DNA of 64,000 bases. Source: Lepus europaeus. Lineage: Eukaryota > Chordata > Mammalia > Lagomorpha > Leporidae. The stretch covers positions 79,927,502 through 79,991,501 of the forward strand of contig NC_084831.1 of assembly GCF_033115175.1 (NCBI RefSeq), written 5' to 3'. The first letter of the stretch is position 1; each line of letters begins with the position of its first letter. Positions 38,370 to 43,029 of this stretch are shown piece by piece. The position numbers were made by a program, and so were the translations under genes. The notes below the pieces were generated by a model, which saw only the letters and a program-made list of their open reading frames with translations, had not been told where the DNA came from and made no database searches.

Positions 38370-41300
38370 CTTCCATCCACTGGTTCACTCCCCAGTTGGC
38401 TGCAACAGCTGGAGCTGAGCCGATCTTAAGCCAGCAGCCAGGAGCTTCTTCCAGGTCTCCCGTGCAGGTGCAGAAGCCCAAGGATTTGGGTCATCTTCTA
38501 CTGCTTTCCCAGACCATAGAATGGAGCTGGATTGGAAGTGGAGCAGTCGGGACTCGAACTGGCGCCATACCAACACTGCAGGTGGTGGCTTTACCCCCTA
38601 CCTCTGTTTTTTACCTACCTCTGTTTTTTAACTACAACTATTAGGAAACATTCAAATCTTGCTTCCTCGATAACCAACCTAAGTTATGCACCTGTGTTGT
38701 TTTCCTTCATACCACCCTGCCTCTTTTCCATCTTATATTTATAATAATGATAAACACATATTTATTAATATGATCAATGACTGTAAATTCATGAAGGGTA
38801 CCATTTTGTCTGTGATAACTGACACAGCATATGTGAATGGATGAATGATTGAATAAACAAACTCAAAGGAACTCAGTTATTCTTTTTTTATTTTTTGAAA
38901 GGCAGAGTTACAGAGATAGAGGGAGAGAGCCACCATGCCAGCCCCATAAACTCTGTTATTCTAAATATATAGTTAAGGAAAAAAAGCGTTGGAAAAGGCT
39001 CTTAATAATCTGCCAAAGCCGGCCGGCGCCGCGGCTCAATAGGCTAATCCTCCACCTTGCGGCGCCAGCACACCGGGTTCTAGTCCCGGTCAGGGTGCCG
39101 GCTCTGTCCCGGTTGCCCCGCTTCCAGGCCAGCTCTCTGCTGTGACCAGGGAGTGCAGTGGAGGATGGCCCAAGTCCTTGGGCCCTGCACCCCATGGGAG
39201 ACCAGGAGAAGCACCTGGCTCCTGGCTTCGGATCAGCGCAGTGCGCCGGCCGCGGCAGCCATTGGAGGGTGAACCAACGGCAAAAAGGAAGACCTTTCTC
39301 TCTGTCTCTCTCTCTCTACTGTCCACTCTGCCTGTCAAAAAACAAAAAAAAATAATAATAATCTGCCAAAGCCAAACTCTTCAGGAGATTCATAATGTGT
39401 GGGTTTGGCTATTTTTTCTTTTGTGTTCCAGGTAATATTCAGATGAATGCACCGATATACTCAGTGGGCAGGAAAGAGGAGCAGCAAAAGTGGGGTTTTA
39501 GCCGAACGAGCTCAGGGGGCTCCTTCTCAGTGCTGGGAGTCCCAGCTGGCCCCCACCCTGATGTGTTTCCACCGTGCAAAATTACAGACCTGGAAGCTGC
39601 CAGAGCAGAAGAGGAGGTGACCTTATCTTGGACAGCACCTGGAGAAGACTTCGATCAGGGCCAGGGTAGGTTTGCTGACTTCATTACATATTTTTCCCCC
39701 ACTAAACAGCGTTTCTAGAAATTACATCAGAACTTAGTTGGGTGAAAGTGCTTTGGGAGTTTGGAGCTGAAAAAGCTTCAGAGAGTTGTCCTGGGAAGCT
39801 TTGCATTGTTGATAACCCACAAATCCCAGTCTGCCCCAGGAGGGATACGGCCCTTGGTAGCACCGCTGATCCTTCAGAAACCTTGATGGCAAACAGTAGC
39901 TGTGCTCTAGGTAGCAGCAGCAGAGTGTGTGCTTCCAAAGCCTGGAGGTCATTTATTTTTCTCAAAGTAGAACAATGGGTATTTATTCATGTTTTCACCA
40001 GTCAGGTTTAGGGAAATGTTTCCCACAACTCATGGAAGCCTTGGCTCATTGCCCTCTCTGACTCTGGCCGTCATTTTTCTTAGGGTGACTGGGAAAGCCT
40101 CTTGATTTAGGGCTCCCTTACCCTTGCTTGGGTGGACACTGACGGAGTGCTACCTTTATCTTTTCCTTGTCTAAGGCCTCTGCTAACTTTCAGGCTTCCT
40201 CCCACATCATCTTTTTCTATATTTTTACCTATTTATAAGAGTACCATTTATTGAGAAAGTTAAATTTCCCCCAATTAATTTTAATTCCACCTTTCTCATG
40301 TCCTAAATTCCTGAATGTATTTTGGTTTATCTTTGGATCTATGTCTATTCAAACTCCAGCAGACAGTGCTTTTGCAAATGAGGTATTACAGTGTTTTTCT
40401 ATCTGATAGGGTTAATCCTTTTACCTGTTACTTTTTAGATTTTAATATATATGGCCATTTTTGACCATTTATTTTTAAGGCAGAATTACAAGCATTTTTA
40501 GTTCATTTATTTGAAAGTCAGAGAGAGAGAGCAAGAGCGAGAAATCTCCCAAAAGCTGATTCACACCTCAAATGCCCACAACAGCCAGGGTTAGACCAGA
40601 CAAAAGCCAGGAGCCAGGAACTCCATTTAGGACACCCACATAGGTGACAGAGACCCAACAATCTGAGCCATCACCTACAGAGTACACATAAGCAAGAAGT
40701 TGGAATCAGAAGCAGAGCCAGGATGGAAACCCAGGCATGCCAAAGAGAGAAGGGCATCCCAAGTAGTATCTTACACACCATACCAAATGCCTGCTCCTGC
40801 AGACATCTTTAATAGAATCACAGCAAATTCACGAAACAAATTGGGAGAAATAATACCTTTATTGTGCTGAATCTTGCTTTTCAGAAATATATGTTCTCTT
40901 GTTCAGGTTTCAGTAATGGGTCCTAATGTGGTATTTTTAATGTTTTTCATATTCATATTTCTAGTTTTGTTTAGTCTCAGGTATTTTGCACTTTTGTTGT
41001 TATTTTCATTAGTTGTTGCGAATAAACTAGAAAAGCTAAGGTGACTTAACCAGCCCATTTATATTTTTAAATTTCAGCTACAAGCTATGAAATAAGAATG
41101 AGTAATAGTCTACAGAATATTCAAGATGACTTTCACAATGCCATTTTAGTGAATACATCAAAGCTAAATCCTCAGCAAGCTGGCACCAGAGAGATATTTA
41201 CATTCTCATCCACATTTTTCATGAATACACCTGAATATCAACTTGTTGGAGAAACCCAAGACAGCCACAGAATTTATGTGGCCATTCGAGCAATGGATAG

Positions 41301-41520
41301 AAACTCCTTAAAGTCTGTTGTATCTAACATTGCCCAAGTGTCTCTGTTTGTTCCCCCAAATTCTGTTCCTGTGCTTGCCAGAGATCGTCTTATATTGAAA
41401 GGAGTTTTAATAGTGATTTGTTCAATAGGAATGATTTGCCTTATTATAGTTGCAACACATTGTACTTTAAATAGGAAAAAGAGAGCAGACAAGAAAGAAA
41501 ATGGAACAAAATTACTATGA
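3677..41520 (+). CDS. CLCA2: CLCA2, calcium-activated chloride channel regulator 2 (complete, 14 coding exons)
   Basis: Joined coding exons: 3677-3862, 4690-4827, 10284-10434, 11550-11658, 12839-12998, 16469-16696, 20696-20926, 21878-22055, 24611-24717, 27020-27244, 31098-31368, 34257-34427, 39432-39665, 41078-41520. They total 2832 nt, or 943 residues plus TGA, the length I recall for human CLCA2. Visible parts: signal peptide about 1-31; N-terminal metalloprotease domain with HEWAH at 164-168 and D175/E176 downstream; Cys-rich linker; VWA domain from about 311 with degenerate MIDAS D317-V-S-S-K321; FSRISS at 480-485; fibronectin-III-like region about 755-885; single membrane helix about 901-923; short basic tail ending KKENGTKLL. 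Family knowledge: type I membrane glycoprotein, self-cleaved and partly shed, epithelial, p53/p63 responsive, linked to chloride conductance and integrin beta4 adhesion. No stop or frameshift was seen. The exon 8 donor is very weak. Confidence 0.97.
4690..4827 (+). CDS. CLCA2: CLCA2 exon 2, residues 63-108
   Basis: Acceptor CATAG|GAA and donor AAG|GTAAGA, phase 0 at both ends. Encodes the start of the metalloprotease-like N-terminal domain, including an N-glycosylation sequon (FNAT) and the conserved ILIPATW strand. It aligns residue for residue with CLCA1 exon 2. Confidence 0.95.
5650..5977 (-). mobile_element. Young CSINE, antisense, in CLCA2 intron 2
   Basis: Poly-T then ctgacaggcagagtggatagtgagag, ending gagccacggcgccggc. 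Flanking repeats cagtttttaagatttt at 5634-5649 and 5978-5993. Confidence 0.9.
5981..6294 (-). mobile_element. Old CSINE, antisense
   Basis: gtttgaaaggcagaaagagag ... ccactgtgccacaacacccatccc. Its tail region was the target of the younger element at 5650-5977. Confidence 0.75.
6505..6817 (+). mobile_element. CSINE, sense, CLCA2 intron 2
   Basis: Head ggccgtgccatggctcatttgg, body tctctgctgtggcccgggaaggcagtggagg, tail tctctcactgtctataactctacctgtcaaataaa. Confidence 0.87.
6935..7246 (-). mobile_element. CSINE, antisense, CLCA2 intron 2
   Basis: ttttgacaggcagagtagacagtaagag ... gagccgcggtgctggccc. Flanking repeats gaagaggctct at 6911-6921 and 7247-7257. Internally shorter than full length. Confidence 0.87.
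7260..8180. other. CLCA2 intron 2, unique sequence
   Basis: No SINE, coding or RNA signal recognised; composition is ordinary intron. Confidence 0.4.
8184..8294. repeat. Inverted repeat, MITE-like
   Basis: Left arm cttcaaaaagtttatggg (8186 onward) and right arm ttttccataaactttttgaag (8274-8294) are near-perfect reverse complements around an AT-rich loop. This fits a small non-autonomous DNA transposon of unassigned family. Confidence 0.5.
8379..8679 (+). mobile_element. CSINE, sense, in the MITE loop
   Basis: ggggccagtgctgtggtgtagtggg ... tctcaaataaataaataa. Flanked by aatgcaagtt (8369-8378) and aatgtaagtt (about 8679-8688). Confidence 0.87.
8696..8998 (-). mobile_element. CSINE, antisense, in the MITE loop
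   Basis: tttgaaaggcagagtgacagacc ... gcaccacaatgccagcccc. Flanked by aagttttccatg at 8684-8695 and 8999-9010. Confidence 0.85.
9025..9076. repeat. Compound microsatellite (CT)n(CA)n(TA)n
   Basis: atctctctctctctcata followed by about 13 CA units and a short TATA run. Confidence 0.9.
9200..9534 (-). mobile_element. CSINE, antisense, CLCA2 intron 2
   Basis: tatttatttatttatttgaaagtcagagttacacag ... ctacaccacagtgccggccc. Flanked by imperfect aatacttaac at about 9184-9193 and 9538-9547. Confidence 0.87.
9548..10283. other. 3' end of CLCA2 intron 2, unique
   Basis: No recognisable repeat or gene; ends at the exon 3 acceptor. Confidence 0.4.
10284..10434 (+). CDS. CLCA2: CLCA2 exon 3, residues 109-158
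   Basis: Acceptor CATGCAG|GCG and donor CGAG|GTAAGC; ends one base into a codon. Encodes the GDDP...QYRGCG...KYIHFTP segment typical of the CLCA N-terminal domain. Confidence 0.95.
10435..11549. other. CLCA2 intron 3
   Basis: Entirely without recognised SINE or L1. It contains one short imperfect tandem duplication, agaataagggataa.ataaaagagaaag, at about 10977-11038. Open frames here have no recognisable product. Confidence 0.45.
11550..11658 (+). CDS. CLCA2: CLCA2 exon 4, zinc-binding HEWAH exon, residues 159-194
   Basis: Acceptor TTCCACAG|GC and donor AAG|GTTAGT. The translation contains [18 protein letters not shown]: the HExxH zinc motif (H164, E165, H168) followed by G172 and D175/E176, as expected for the CLCA self-cleaving metalloprotease. 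Ends two bases into an Arg codon. Confidence 0.96.
11659..12440. other. 5' part of CLCA2 intron 4
   Basis: About 11780-12100 resembles an old L1 3'UTR-like segment (aattattcaaccaatcccctcctgttgg), weakly. No gene seen. Confidence 0.3.
12441..12781 (-). mobile_element. Young CSINE, antisense, 45 bp upstream of CLCA2 exon 5
   Basis: ttttgacaggcagagtggacagtgagag ... gtgagccacggcgccggcc. Perfect flanking repeats aagaacatagat at 12429-12440 and 12782-12793. Only 45 bp of native intron separate it from exon 5. Confidence 0.93.
12839..12998 (+). CDS. CLCA2: CLCA2 exon 5, cysteine-rich segment, residues 195-248
   Basis: Acceptor ACTTTTAG|G and donor TCT|GTAAGT. Encodes a Cys-rich stretch (CSSDITG..CEKGPCP..NC) and sequons NST and NAT, ending [11 protein letters not shown] young SINE ends 45 bp upstream of the acceptor. 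Confidence 0.95.
13115..13452 (-). mobile_element. Old CSINE, antisense, CLCA2 intron 5
   Basis: tgtttgcttgaaagtcacagc ... ctgctgtaccaccaagctggcccc; diverged. Confidence 0.75.
13672..13842 (+). mobile_element. Degraded sense SINE fragment
   Basis: gtggctcaagcagttaagttcttgccaccctcatatgg ... cctcacaaatagctttatttttt keeps scattered CSINE landmarks with large internal loss. Confidence 0.45.
13957..14635 (+). repeat. Unassigned ~160-bp repeat, copy A (split by an L1)
   Basis: 13957-14032 plus 14508-14617 together match 15693-15850 at a glance about 90%: gttctgccc...ttactaagaaactcac.ccctattgcagttaatctctttt and gaaatcagagaagagattagagag. Copy A carries about 20 extra bases near 14583. Family unknown. 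Confidence 0.6.
14033..14507 (+). mobile_element. L1 3' end, sense, with target site duplication
   Basis: Ends ttggaaatttatattcattaaataaaagatt plus A-run, the rabbit-type L1 3' terminus. It contains two partial copies of the terminal segment (ctgtatataaagataattgaaaatga at about 14108 and again at 14332). Flanked by aaaacctcagctg before and after. Confidence 0.8.
15162..15482 (-). mobile_element. CSINE, antisense, CLCA2 intron 5
   Basis: tatttatttatttatttatttgagaggtagagttacagag ... ccactatgccacagcaacagccc. Confidence 0.85.
15693..15850 (+). repeat. Unassigned ~160-bp repeat, copy B (uninterrupted)
   Basis: Second copy of the module at 13957. It carries tcaaagcctcagctgcttc without the L1, so it shows the empty insertion site. 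Confidence 0.6.
16469..16696 (+). CDS. CLCA2: CLCA2 exon 6, linker and start of VWA domain, residues 249-324
   Basis: Acceptor TTTCCAG|GTG and donor GAG|GTAACA, phase 0. Encodes [11 protein letters not shown]...[25 protein letters not shown]. The last part is the first VWA strand with the MIDAS position, here D317-V-S319-S-K321. A SINE tail begins within a few bases of the donor. Confidence 0.95.
16698..16743 (-). mobile_element. Very short CSINE tail stub at the exon 6 donor
   Basis: ttttttttttaaagatttatttatttatttgaaaggcagg is the reversed 3' end of a CSINE, beginning within about 6 bp of the exon 6 splice donor and stopping after about 40 bp. Confidence 0.65.
17100..17220 (+). repeat. MIR-like remnant, CLCA2 intron 6
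   Basis: ctctggaatcaggcagatgtgcttcagttctggttacgtcacttactggctg ... ctcagttttctcaccgtaaaatagg is MIR core and 3' end. Confidence 0.7.
17805..17935. repeat. Pyrimidine-rich CCTT-type simple repeat
   Basis: A run of ccttcc/cctccc/ttccttcc units, almost pure C/T over about 130 bp on the + strand. Confidence 0.85.
17940..19459. other. CLCA2 intron 6, unassigned
   Basis: No SINE recognised. A minus-strand open frame of 220 codons (18427-19089) has no domain, and its composition looks like chance; no gene is called. Confidence 0.4.
19460..19654. repeat. 195-bp duplicated block, intron 6 copy
   Basis: Matches 22313-22507 without gaps and with two mismatches. It spans about 85 bp of non-SINE flank and the first about 110 bp of the SINE at 19548. 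Confidence 0.9.
19548..19876 (+). mobile_element. CSINE, sense, CLCA2 intron 6
   Basis: ggggctggtgttgtatcaaagcaagtaaagcc ... ctctgactttcaaatagacaaatcttttttt. Its 5' third is part of the 195-bp duplicated block. Confidence 0.85.
20036..20370 (-). mobile_element. CSINE, antisense, CLCA2 intron 6
   Basis: tttctttatttgaaagagacagagagag ... tatgccaaacacgcactccaccc; a short GGGCTGGGGC-type expansion lies at 20140-20165. Confidence 0.8.
20696..20926 (+). CDS. CLCA2: CLCA2 exon 7, VWA domain, residues 325-401
   Basis: Acceptor ACATAG|GCT and donor CAG|GTAGCG, phase 0. Encodes [25 protein letters not shown]...ICSGLKKGF-type VWA core (here [12 protein letters not shown]). Aligns with CLCA1 exon 7. Confidence 0.95.
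21065..21180 (+). repeat. L2 3' end, CLCA2 intron 7
   Basis: gtgtgcctgacaaagttggcatgtaatagttgcttcataaatgcttgtttaaagaatgag resembles the L2 consensus terminus. Confidence 0.55.
21878..22055 (+). CDS. CLCA2: CLCA2 exon 8, VWA domain, residues 402-460
   Basis: Acceptor AAAATAG|GTG. The exon runs through [12 protein letters not shown] and [21 protein letters not shown], ending one base into a Gly codon. The only donor that joins exon 9 in frame is ACAG|GTCGTA at 22056, which matches consensus poorly and lies on the border of a 9-bp tandem duplication. Confidence 0.9.
22047..22064. repeat. 9-bp tandem duplication across the exon 8 donor
   Basis: gtcgtacag occurs twice head to tail at 22047-22055 and 22056-22064. 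The unit border is the exon 8/intron 8 junction. Confidence 0.97.
22076..22310 (-). mobile_element. Truncated CSINE, antisense, 20 bp after CLCA2 exon 8
   Basis: tattttgaatttgagtggcagagagaactccc ... gggtcaaacacctgaccc. Its reversed body is shorter than usual: the usual cttccat...tggttcactcc stretch is missing. Confidence 0.75.
22313..22507. repeat. 195-bp duplicated block, intron 8 copy
   Basis: Same sequence as 19460-19654, offset exactly 2853 bp, differing at two bases. It starts where the truncated SINE ends and stops mid-SINE at ccctgctaa. Confidence 0.9.
22508..22960. other. Orphan GC-rich segment in CLCA2 intron 8
   Basis: About 360 bp of C/G-rich sequence (gtgtcggtccccagcccagcaggcctgggcagc ... 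ggggggaccggctgagcc), then an AT-rich tail, unlike the neighbouring intron. It resembles a 3'UTR-like or processed insert, but I cannot name a source. Confidence 0.35.
23037..23770 (-). mobile_element. L1 3' end, antisense, CLCA2 intron 8
   Basis: Starts with reversed tail (tttatttaataaatataaatttccaagg) and runs through the reversed rabbit-type L1 3' terminus and upstream 3'UTR (tttatatacagaagatcaatttagtatata). 5'-truncated; a minus-strand open frame inside is L1 3'UTR sequence, not a gene. Confidence 0.8.
23912..24250 (+). mobile_element. CSINE, sense, CLCA2 intron 8
   Basis: ggagccagtgttgtggtatagtgggttaagcc ... ctctgcctttcaaataaacaaataaatctt. Its A-tail runs directly into the GAAA microsatellite. 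Confidence 0.88.
24251..24554. repeat. GAAA/GGAA microsatellite upstream of CLCA2 exon 9
   Basis: About 300 bp of pure purine repeat on the + strand: GAAA units, then GGAA blocks broken by AAAGAG and GGTA units. It grew from the tail of the preceding SINE and ends 57 bp before exon 9. Confidence 0.95.
24611..24717 (+). CDS. CLCA2: CLCA2 exon 9, residues 461-496
   Basis: Acceptor GTATTTCAG|GA and donor CAG|GTCAGA (weak), phase 1 to 0. Encodes [10 protein letters not shown]...[24 protein letters not shown] (480-485) matches the proposed integrin beta4-binding motif F(S/N)R(I/L/V)(S/T)S. A long GAAA/GGAA microsatellite ends about 57 bp upstream. Confidence 0.94.
24718..25950. other. CLCA2 intron 9, 5' part, unique
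   Basis: No recognised mobile element, RNA or coding signal. Confidence 0.4.
25957..26145 (+). repeat. MIR-like remnant, CLCA2 intron 9
   Basis: ggggctctggtgacagcctgcctgggtttcat ... cctctgtcttctcatctgtga ... tttagcacagtggcaggcag is near full-length MIR. Confidence 0.75.
26390..26736 (+). mobile_element. Young CSINE1, sense, CLCA2 intron 9
   Basis: gccggcgccgcggctcaatagg ... ctgcctgtc plus a long A-tail. Perfect 15-bp flanking repeats aaaaacaatatgaga at 26375-26389 and 26737-26751. Confidence 0.95.
27020..27244 (+). CDS. CLCA2: CLCA2 exon 10, residues 497-571
   Basis: Acceptor TTTAACAG|CTT and donor AAG|GTAGGT, phase 0. Encodes [26 protein letters not shown]... through SLWIPGTAK, the beta-sandwich region after the VWA domain. 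Confidence 0.95.
27245..29190. other. CLCA2 intron 10, 5' part
   Basis: Mostly unassigned. About 28080-28230 (tgcctcctggtcagaactcactggtgccttcaggataaaatccaa) resembles an ancient L2 body fragment. No exon signal that maintains the CLCA frame. Confidence 0.4.
29196..29545 (+). mobile_element. Old CSINE, sense, CLCA2 intron 10
   Basis: ggaggagagttcacccagtggtcaagactcctgc ... ccctccctcttcctccccctc ... ctctcactaaagtagagag; diverged. Confidence 0.65.
29816..30110 (-). mobile_element. Old CSINE, antisense
   Basis: gagtggcaaagagagaaggagagac ... cccactgtgccacaaggccc. Confidence 0.78.
30118..30455 (-). mobile_element. Old CSINE, antisense, abutting the previous one
   Basis: aaaatatttacttaattgggaggcaaagagacag ... 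gctgggcaaaacacttgcccc; only about 8 bp separate it from the element at 29816-30110. Confidence 0.78.
30667..30975 (+). mobile_element. CSINE, sense, CLCA2 intron 10
   Basis: ggacaagcactgtggcacagtggattaag ... ctgtcattctttcaaatagatataaat; ends about 120 bp before exon 11. Confidence 0.8.
31098..31368 (+). CDS. CLCA2: CLCA2 exon 11, residues 572-661
   Basis: Acceptor TTTTGCAG|CCT and donor GCAG|GTGGGT. Encodes [16 protein letters not shown]... to KLLDDGAG with several N-glycosylation sequons. Ends one base into a Gly codon. Confidence 0.95.
31844..31863. repeat. Run of 20 G
   Basis: Uninterrupted homopolymer on the + strand in CLCA2 intron 11; its length is a likely sequencing or assembly uncertainty. 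Confidence 0.9.
31900..33670. other. CLCA2 intron 11, unassigned unique sequence
   Basis: No SINE or L1 recognised over about 1.8 kb, unusual for this window. Open frames have no domain or splice context. Confidence 0.4.
33686..34032 (+). mobile_element. CSINE, sense, CLCA2 intron 11
   Basis: ggggctggcactgtgtcatagtgggtaaagcc ... cctttcaaataaataaataaatcttc. Flanked by acactgaa at 33678-33685 and 34033-34040. Confidence 0.9.
34257..34427 (+). CDS. CLCA2: CLCA2 exon 12, residues 662-718
   Basis: Acceptor TTATACAG|GT and donor ACG|GTAAGC. Encodes [23 protein letters not shown]... to MYAPGYIAN, phase 1 to 1. In the family, self-cleavage maps to the general region of this and the adjacent exons; the exact site cannot be read from sequence. 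Confidence 0.95.
34440..36180. other. CLCA2 intron 12, 5' part
   Basis: Unique sequence with a (TA)n run at about 35358-35402 and a T/G-rich run at 36040-36085. An open frame at 35607-36155 (182 codons) is not supported as a gene: no domain, and it runs through the poly-T. Confidence 0.4.
35358..35402. repeat. (TA)n microsatellite
   Basis: About 22 TA units in CLCA2 intron 12. Confidence 0.95.
36185..36730 (+). repeat. MIR-like remnant split by a CSINE
   Basis: gtttgaaaccggctccccagttgttaactatttgactttgc ... then after the SINE, atttgacatatgtaaagtacttagaaatgtttctggcaca completes the MIR 3' end. Confidence 0.65.
36331..36657 (+). mobile_element. CSINE, sense, inside a MIR
   Basis: ggggatggtgctgtggcatagcaggtaaacc ... 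actttcaaataaatgaaataaaaatc. Flanked by aaaattaaatat(c/t)tga at 36315-36330 and 36658-36673. Confidence 0.9.
37200..37544 (+). mobile_element. Young CSINE1, sense, nested (first of two at one site)
   Basis: ccggcgccgcggctcaatagg ... ctgcctgtc plus A-rich tail. Preceded by aaaaacttcaatatggg (37183-37199) and followed by the same sequence (37545-37561). Confidence 0.93.
37562..37903 (+). mobile_element. CSINE, sense, nested (second at the same site)
   Basis: ggccgatgccttggcgcagtaggttgatcc ... ctctcaaataaataaataaataaaatc. Flanked by aacttcaatatggg at 37548-37561 and 37904-37917. Confidence 0.92.
38035..38250 (+). repeat. L2-like remnant
   Basis: accatcatatcactgcctgcttccctccaggatgtaagattaaaatctaaaccc ... 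acaagaccctcttctggttcg resembles an L2 body segment. Confidence 0.45.
38265..38600 (-). mobile_element. CSINE, antisense, with a long (GA)n
   Basis: aattatttatttatttaaaaggcagtgaatcagagaggcag, then about 19 GA units (38330-38368), then the reversed body ending aacactgcaggtggtggctttaccccc. Confidence 0.87.
38884..38947 (-). mobile_element. Internally deleted 64-bp CSINE with both ends and TSD
   Basis: ttttgaaaggcagagttacagagatagagggagagag joins directly to ccaccatgccagcccc: SINE tail and head with the middle absent. Flanked by aactc(a/t)gttattct at 38870-38883 and 38949-38962. Confidence 0.8.
39021..39356 (+). mobile_element. Young CSINE1, sense, 58 bp upstream of CLCA2 exon 13
   Basis: ggccggcgccgcggctcaatagg ... 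ctgcctgtc plus A-rich tail. Perfect 17-bp flanking repeats aataatctgccaaagcc at 39004-39020 and 39357-39373. Confidence 0.95.
39432..39665 (+). CDS. CLCA2: CLCA2 exon 13, residues 719-796
   Basis: Acceptor GTTCCAG|GT and donor CAGG|GTAGGT. Encodes [18 protein letters not shown]...[13 protein letters not shown]...[16 protein letters not shown], the start of the fibronectin-III-like segment. The second integrin-type motif reads FSRTSS. A young SINE ends 58 bp upstream of the acceptor. Confidence 0.95.
39690..40480. other. CLCA2 intron 13, 5' part
   Basis: About 40200-40480 is AT-rich and resembles old L1-type sequence weakly; otherwise nothing recognised. Confidence 0.3.
40490..40801 (-). mobile_element. 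Old CSINE, antisense, CLCA2 intron 13
   Basis: gttcatttatttgaaagtcagagagag ... acaccataccaaatgcctgctcc. Confidence 0.8.
41078..41520 (+). CDS. CLCA2: CLCA2 exon 14, C-terminal coding exon with membrane anchor, residues 797-943
   Basis: Acceptor AATTTCAG|CT. Encodes the rest of the fibronectin-III-like domain (TSYEIRMS...[12 protein letters not shown]), a hydrophobic helix of about 23 residues (901-923) and a basic cytoplasmic tail. The stop is TGA at 41518-41520. Confidence 0.96.
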
Positions 41521-41734
41521 AGAAGCCTATACACTACCTTCTTTCTTAAATATAAGACCTATGACCTTCATACTTTGTAAAAACTTACCAACAAAACCAA
41601 ATTAATGTCAAAAATGTATAATGTTGAGTTTTATAAATTACAGATCAAATTTTTGCATGATAGATAAAAAATATTTTGTAATACTCATTTTTGGAGAGTG
41701 AACTAGATAACCCTTAGACTGGCTATGGAGAAAC

Positions 41735-41740
41735 AATAAA
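41735..41740 (+). promoter_or_regulatory. CLCA2: Poly(A) signal AATAAA, proximal candidate
   Basis: AATAAA 215 bp after the CLCA2 stop codon, in repeat-free sequence. Confidence 0.4.
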
Positions 41741-42215
41741 AGTTACTCTTCAAGATAATGCTGTTAAAAGCAAAGGCAAAGGCAAAGTTGAATTAAATCC
41801 AAGAAATCGATGTTTAATTGAAGTAGAGAAAAGGGTTAGGTTTAGTGGTAGCTGTGTGAAGCAATTGCTTAGTTACTTTGATTAATTTTCCTTTTATCCT
41901 TATCTGTATGGAATAGGTTGCTTGTTTATGACTGAAGATCAAGTTGCATTTTATATAGGAAGCCCCTGTTGTAAAGTTCTTTACCTCTTGCCTTTTGGTT
42001 AAATATCCCACAGTTCAAACTCCATAATTGCTCAAAGAGACCTTTTTTCTTTGTAGGAAGTAACCTTAAAATATGGATATTATCCTTGTTCCTTCATAAT
42101 GCTTTTGTAACAAAGGTTTATTGAATTTATTGTTTATCAAAGCAATGTTCTCAGTTACTGCCTTGAGAATTATAGGATGAAAATGGTTAGAATCCTCACA
42201 AGGCTTTAAGTCAAG

Positions 42216-42221
42216 AATAAA
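42216..42221 (+). promoter_or_regulatory. CLCA2: Poly(A) signal AATAAA, middle candidate
   Basis: AATAAA about 0.7 kb after the CLCA2 stop, in unique AT-rich sequence. Confidence 0.35.
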
Positions 42222-43006
42222 AGATATTATTCTGAGTTTATTTTAATACATAAATGACTCATATCCTTTTATTCAACCAAAGAAGAGGTCAGCTGGAGAG
42301 ATCAGTGTTTGGAAATTGTCAGGTTGTTCTGCTCATTTGTTAAATAGGGTCTGGAAACCTTTTTGCCATAGAACTATTTACCAAGAACAAGGGAACAGTG
42401 AAGCACAGGTCACAATGAAATGAAAATCCTCTTTCACCTAATTTTACTTCTAAGGTTTTAAAAAAGCGAATTGAGCAAGAAATCATTTGGTTTTTAAATT
42501 AAAGAGCTTAAAATGTTATTGAATATATATAATAAATAATGTAGAATAGATCTCAGTTTTATGACTAGATCCAATTAAGAATAAAATCTTGATTATGTTT
42601 CGGGGAGGGATATATGAGGAACTGGAACAGGAAGAAAGAGACCGTATGAAACCCTGAGACTCATAGCAGTGCTGGTGCGGGGGGGAAAGCAGCAAATTTC
42701 TCTGCCCAGGTTTCCTCCCCACCTTGAATATTACACTACAGCCTGTTGTGAAGTTACCCACATGAACTTCTAAGTCTCACAGTGGCTGCATCCTCACAGA
42801 ATAAATGACAAAAATAGAAATACAGTATGTGATAGTAATATATGCACCTCTGCTTTCAAAAATTTGCATGTGTATACATATATGTAATGTTTACATATGA
42901 AGTGAATATGGTAAAATCTTAAACCTTGTTAAATGTTGAAAAATGTTAAAGATTGTGTTCATTGAAATCTTTTTTACACTTTTATGTATTATTTGAAATA
43001 TTTTCA

Positions 43007-43012
43007 AATAAA
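43007..43012 (+). promoter_or_regulatory. CLCA2: Poly(A) signal AATAAA, distal candidate
   Basis: AATAAA about 1.49 kb after the CLCA2 stop, at the boundary between unique sequence and L1 remnants, followed by CTGTGTATCT as a possible GU-rich element. Confidence 0.4.
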
Positions 43013-43029
43013 AAGACAAACTGTGTATC

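Larger units (their letters stand above)
41521..43020 (+). other. CLCA2: CLCA2 3'UTR (approximate end)
   Basis: Unique AT-rich sequence after the TGA with no SINE inside it. Candidate poly(A) signals AATAAA stand at 41735, 42216 and 43007. The last is followed by a GT-containing stretch and then L1 debris, so about 43020 is a plausible distal end. Which signal is used is unknown. Confidence 0.5.
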
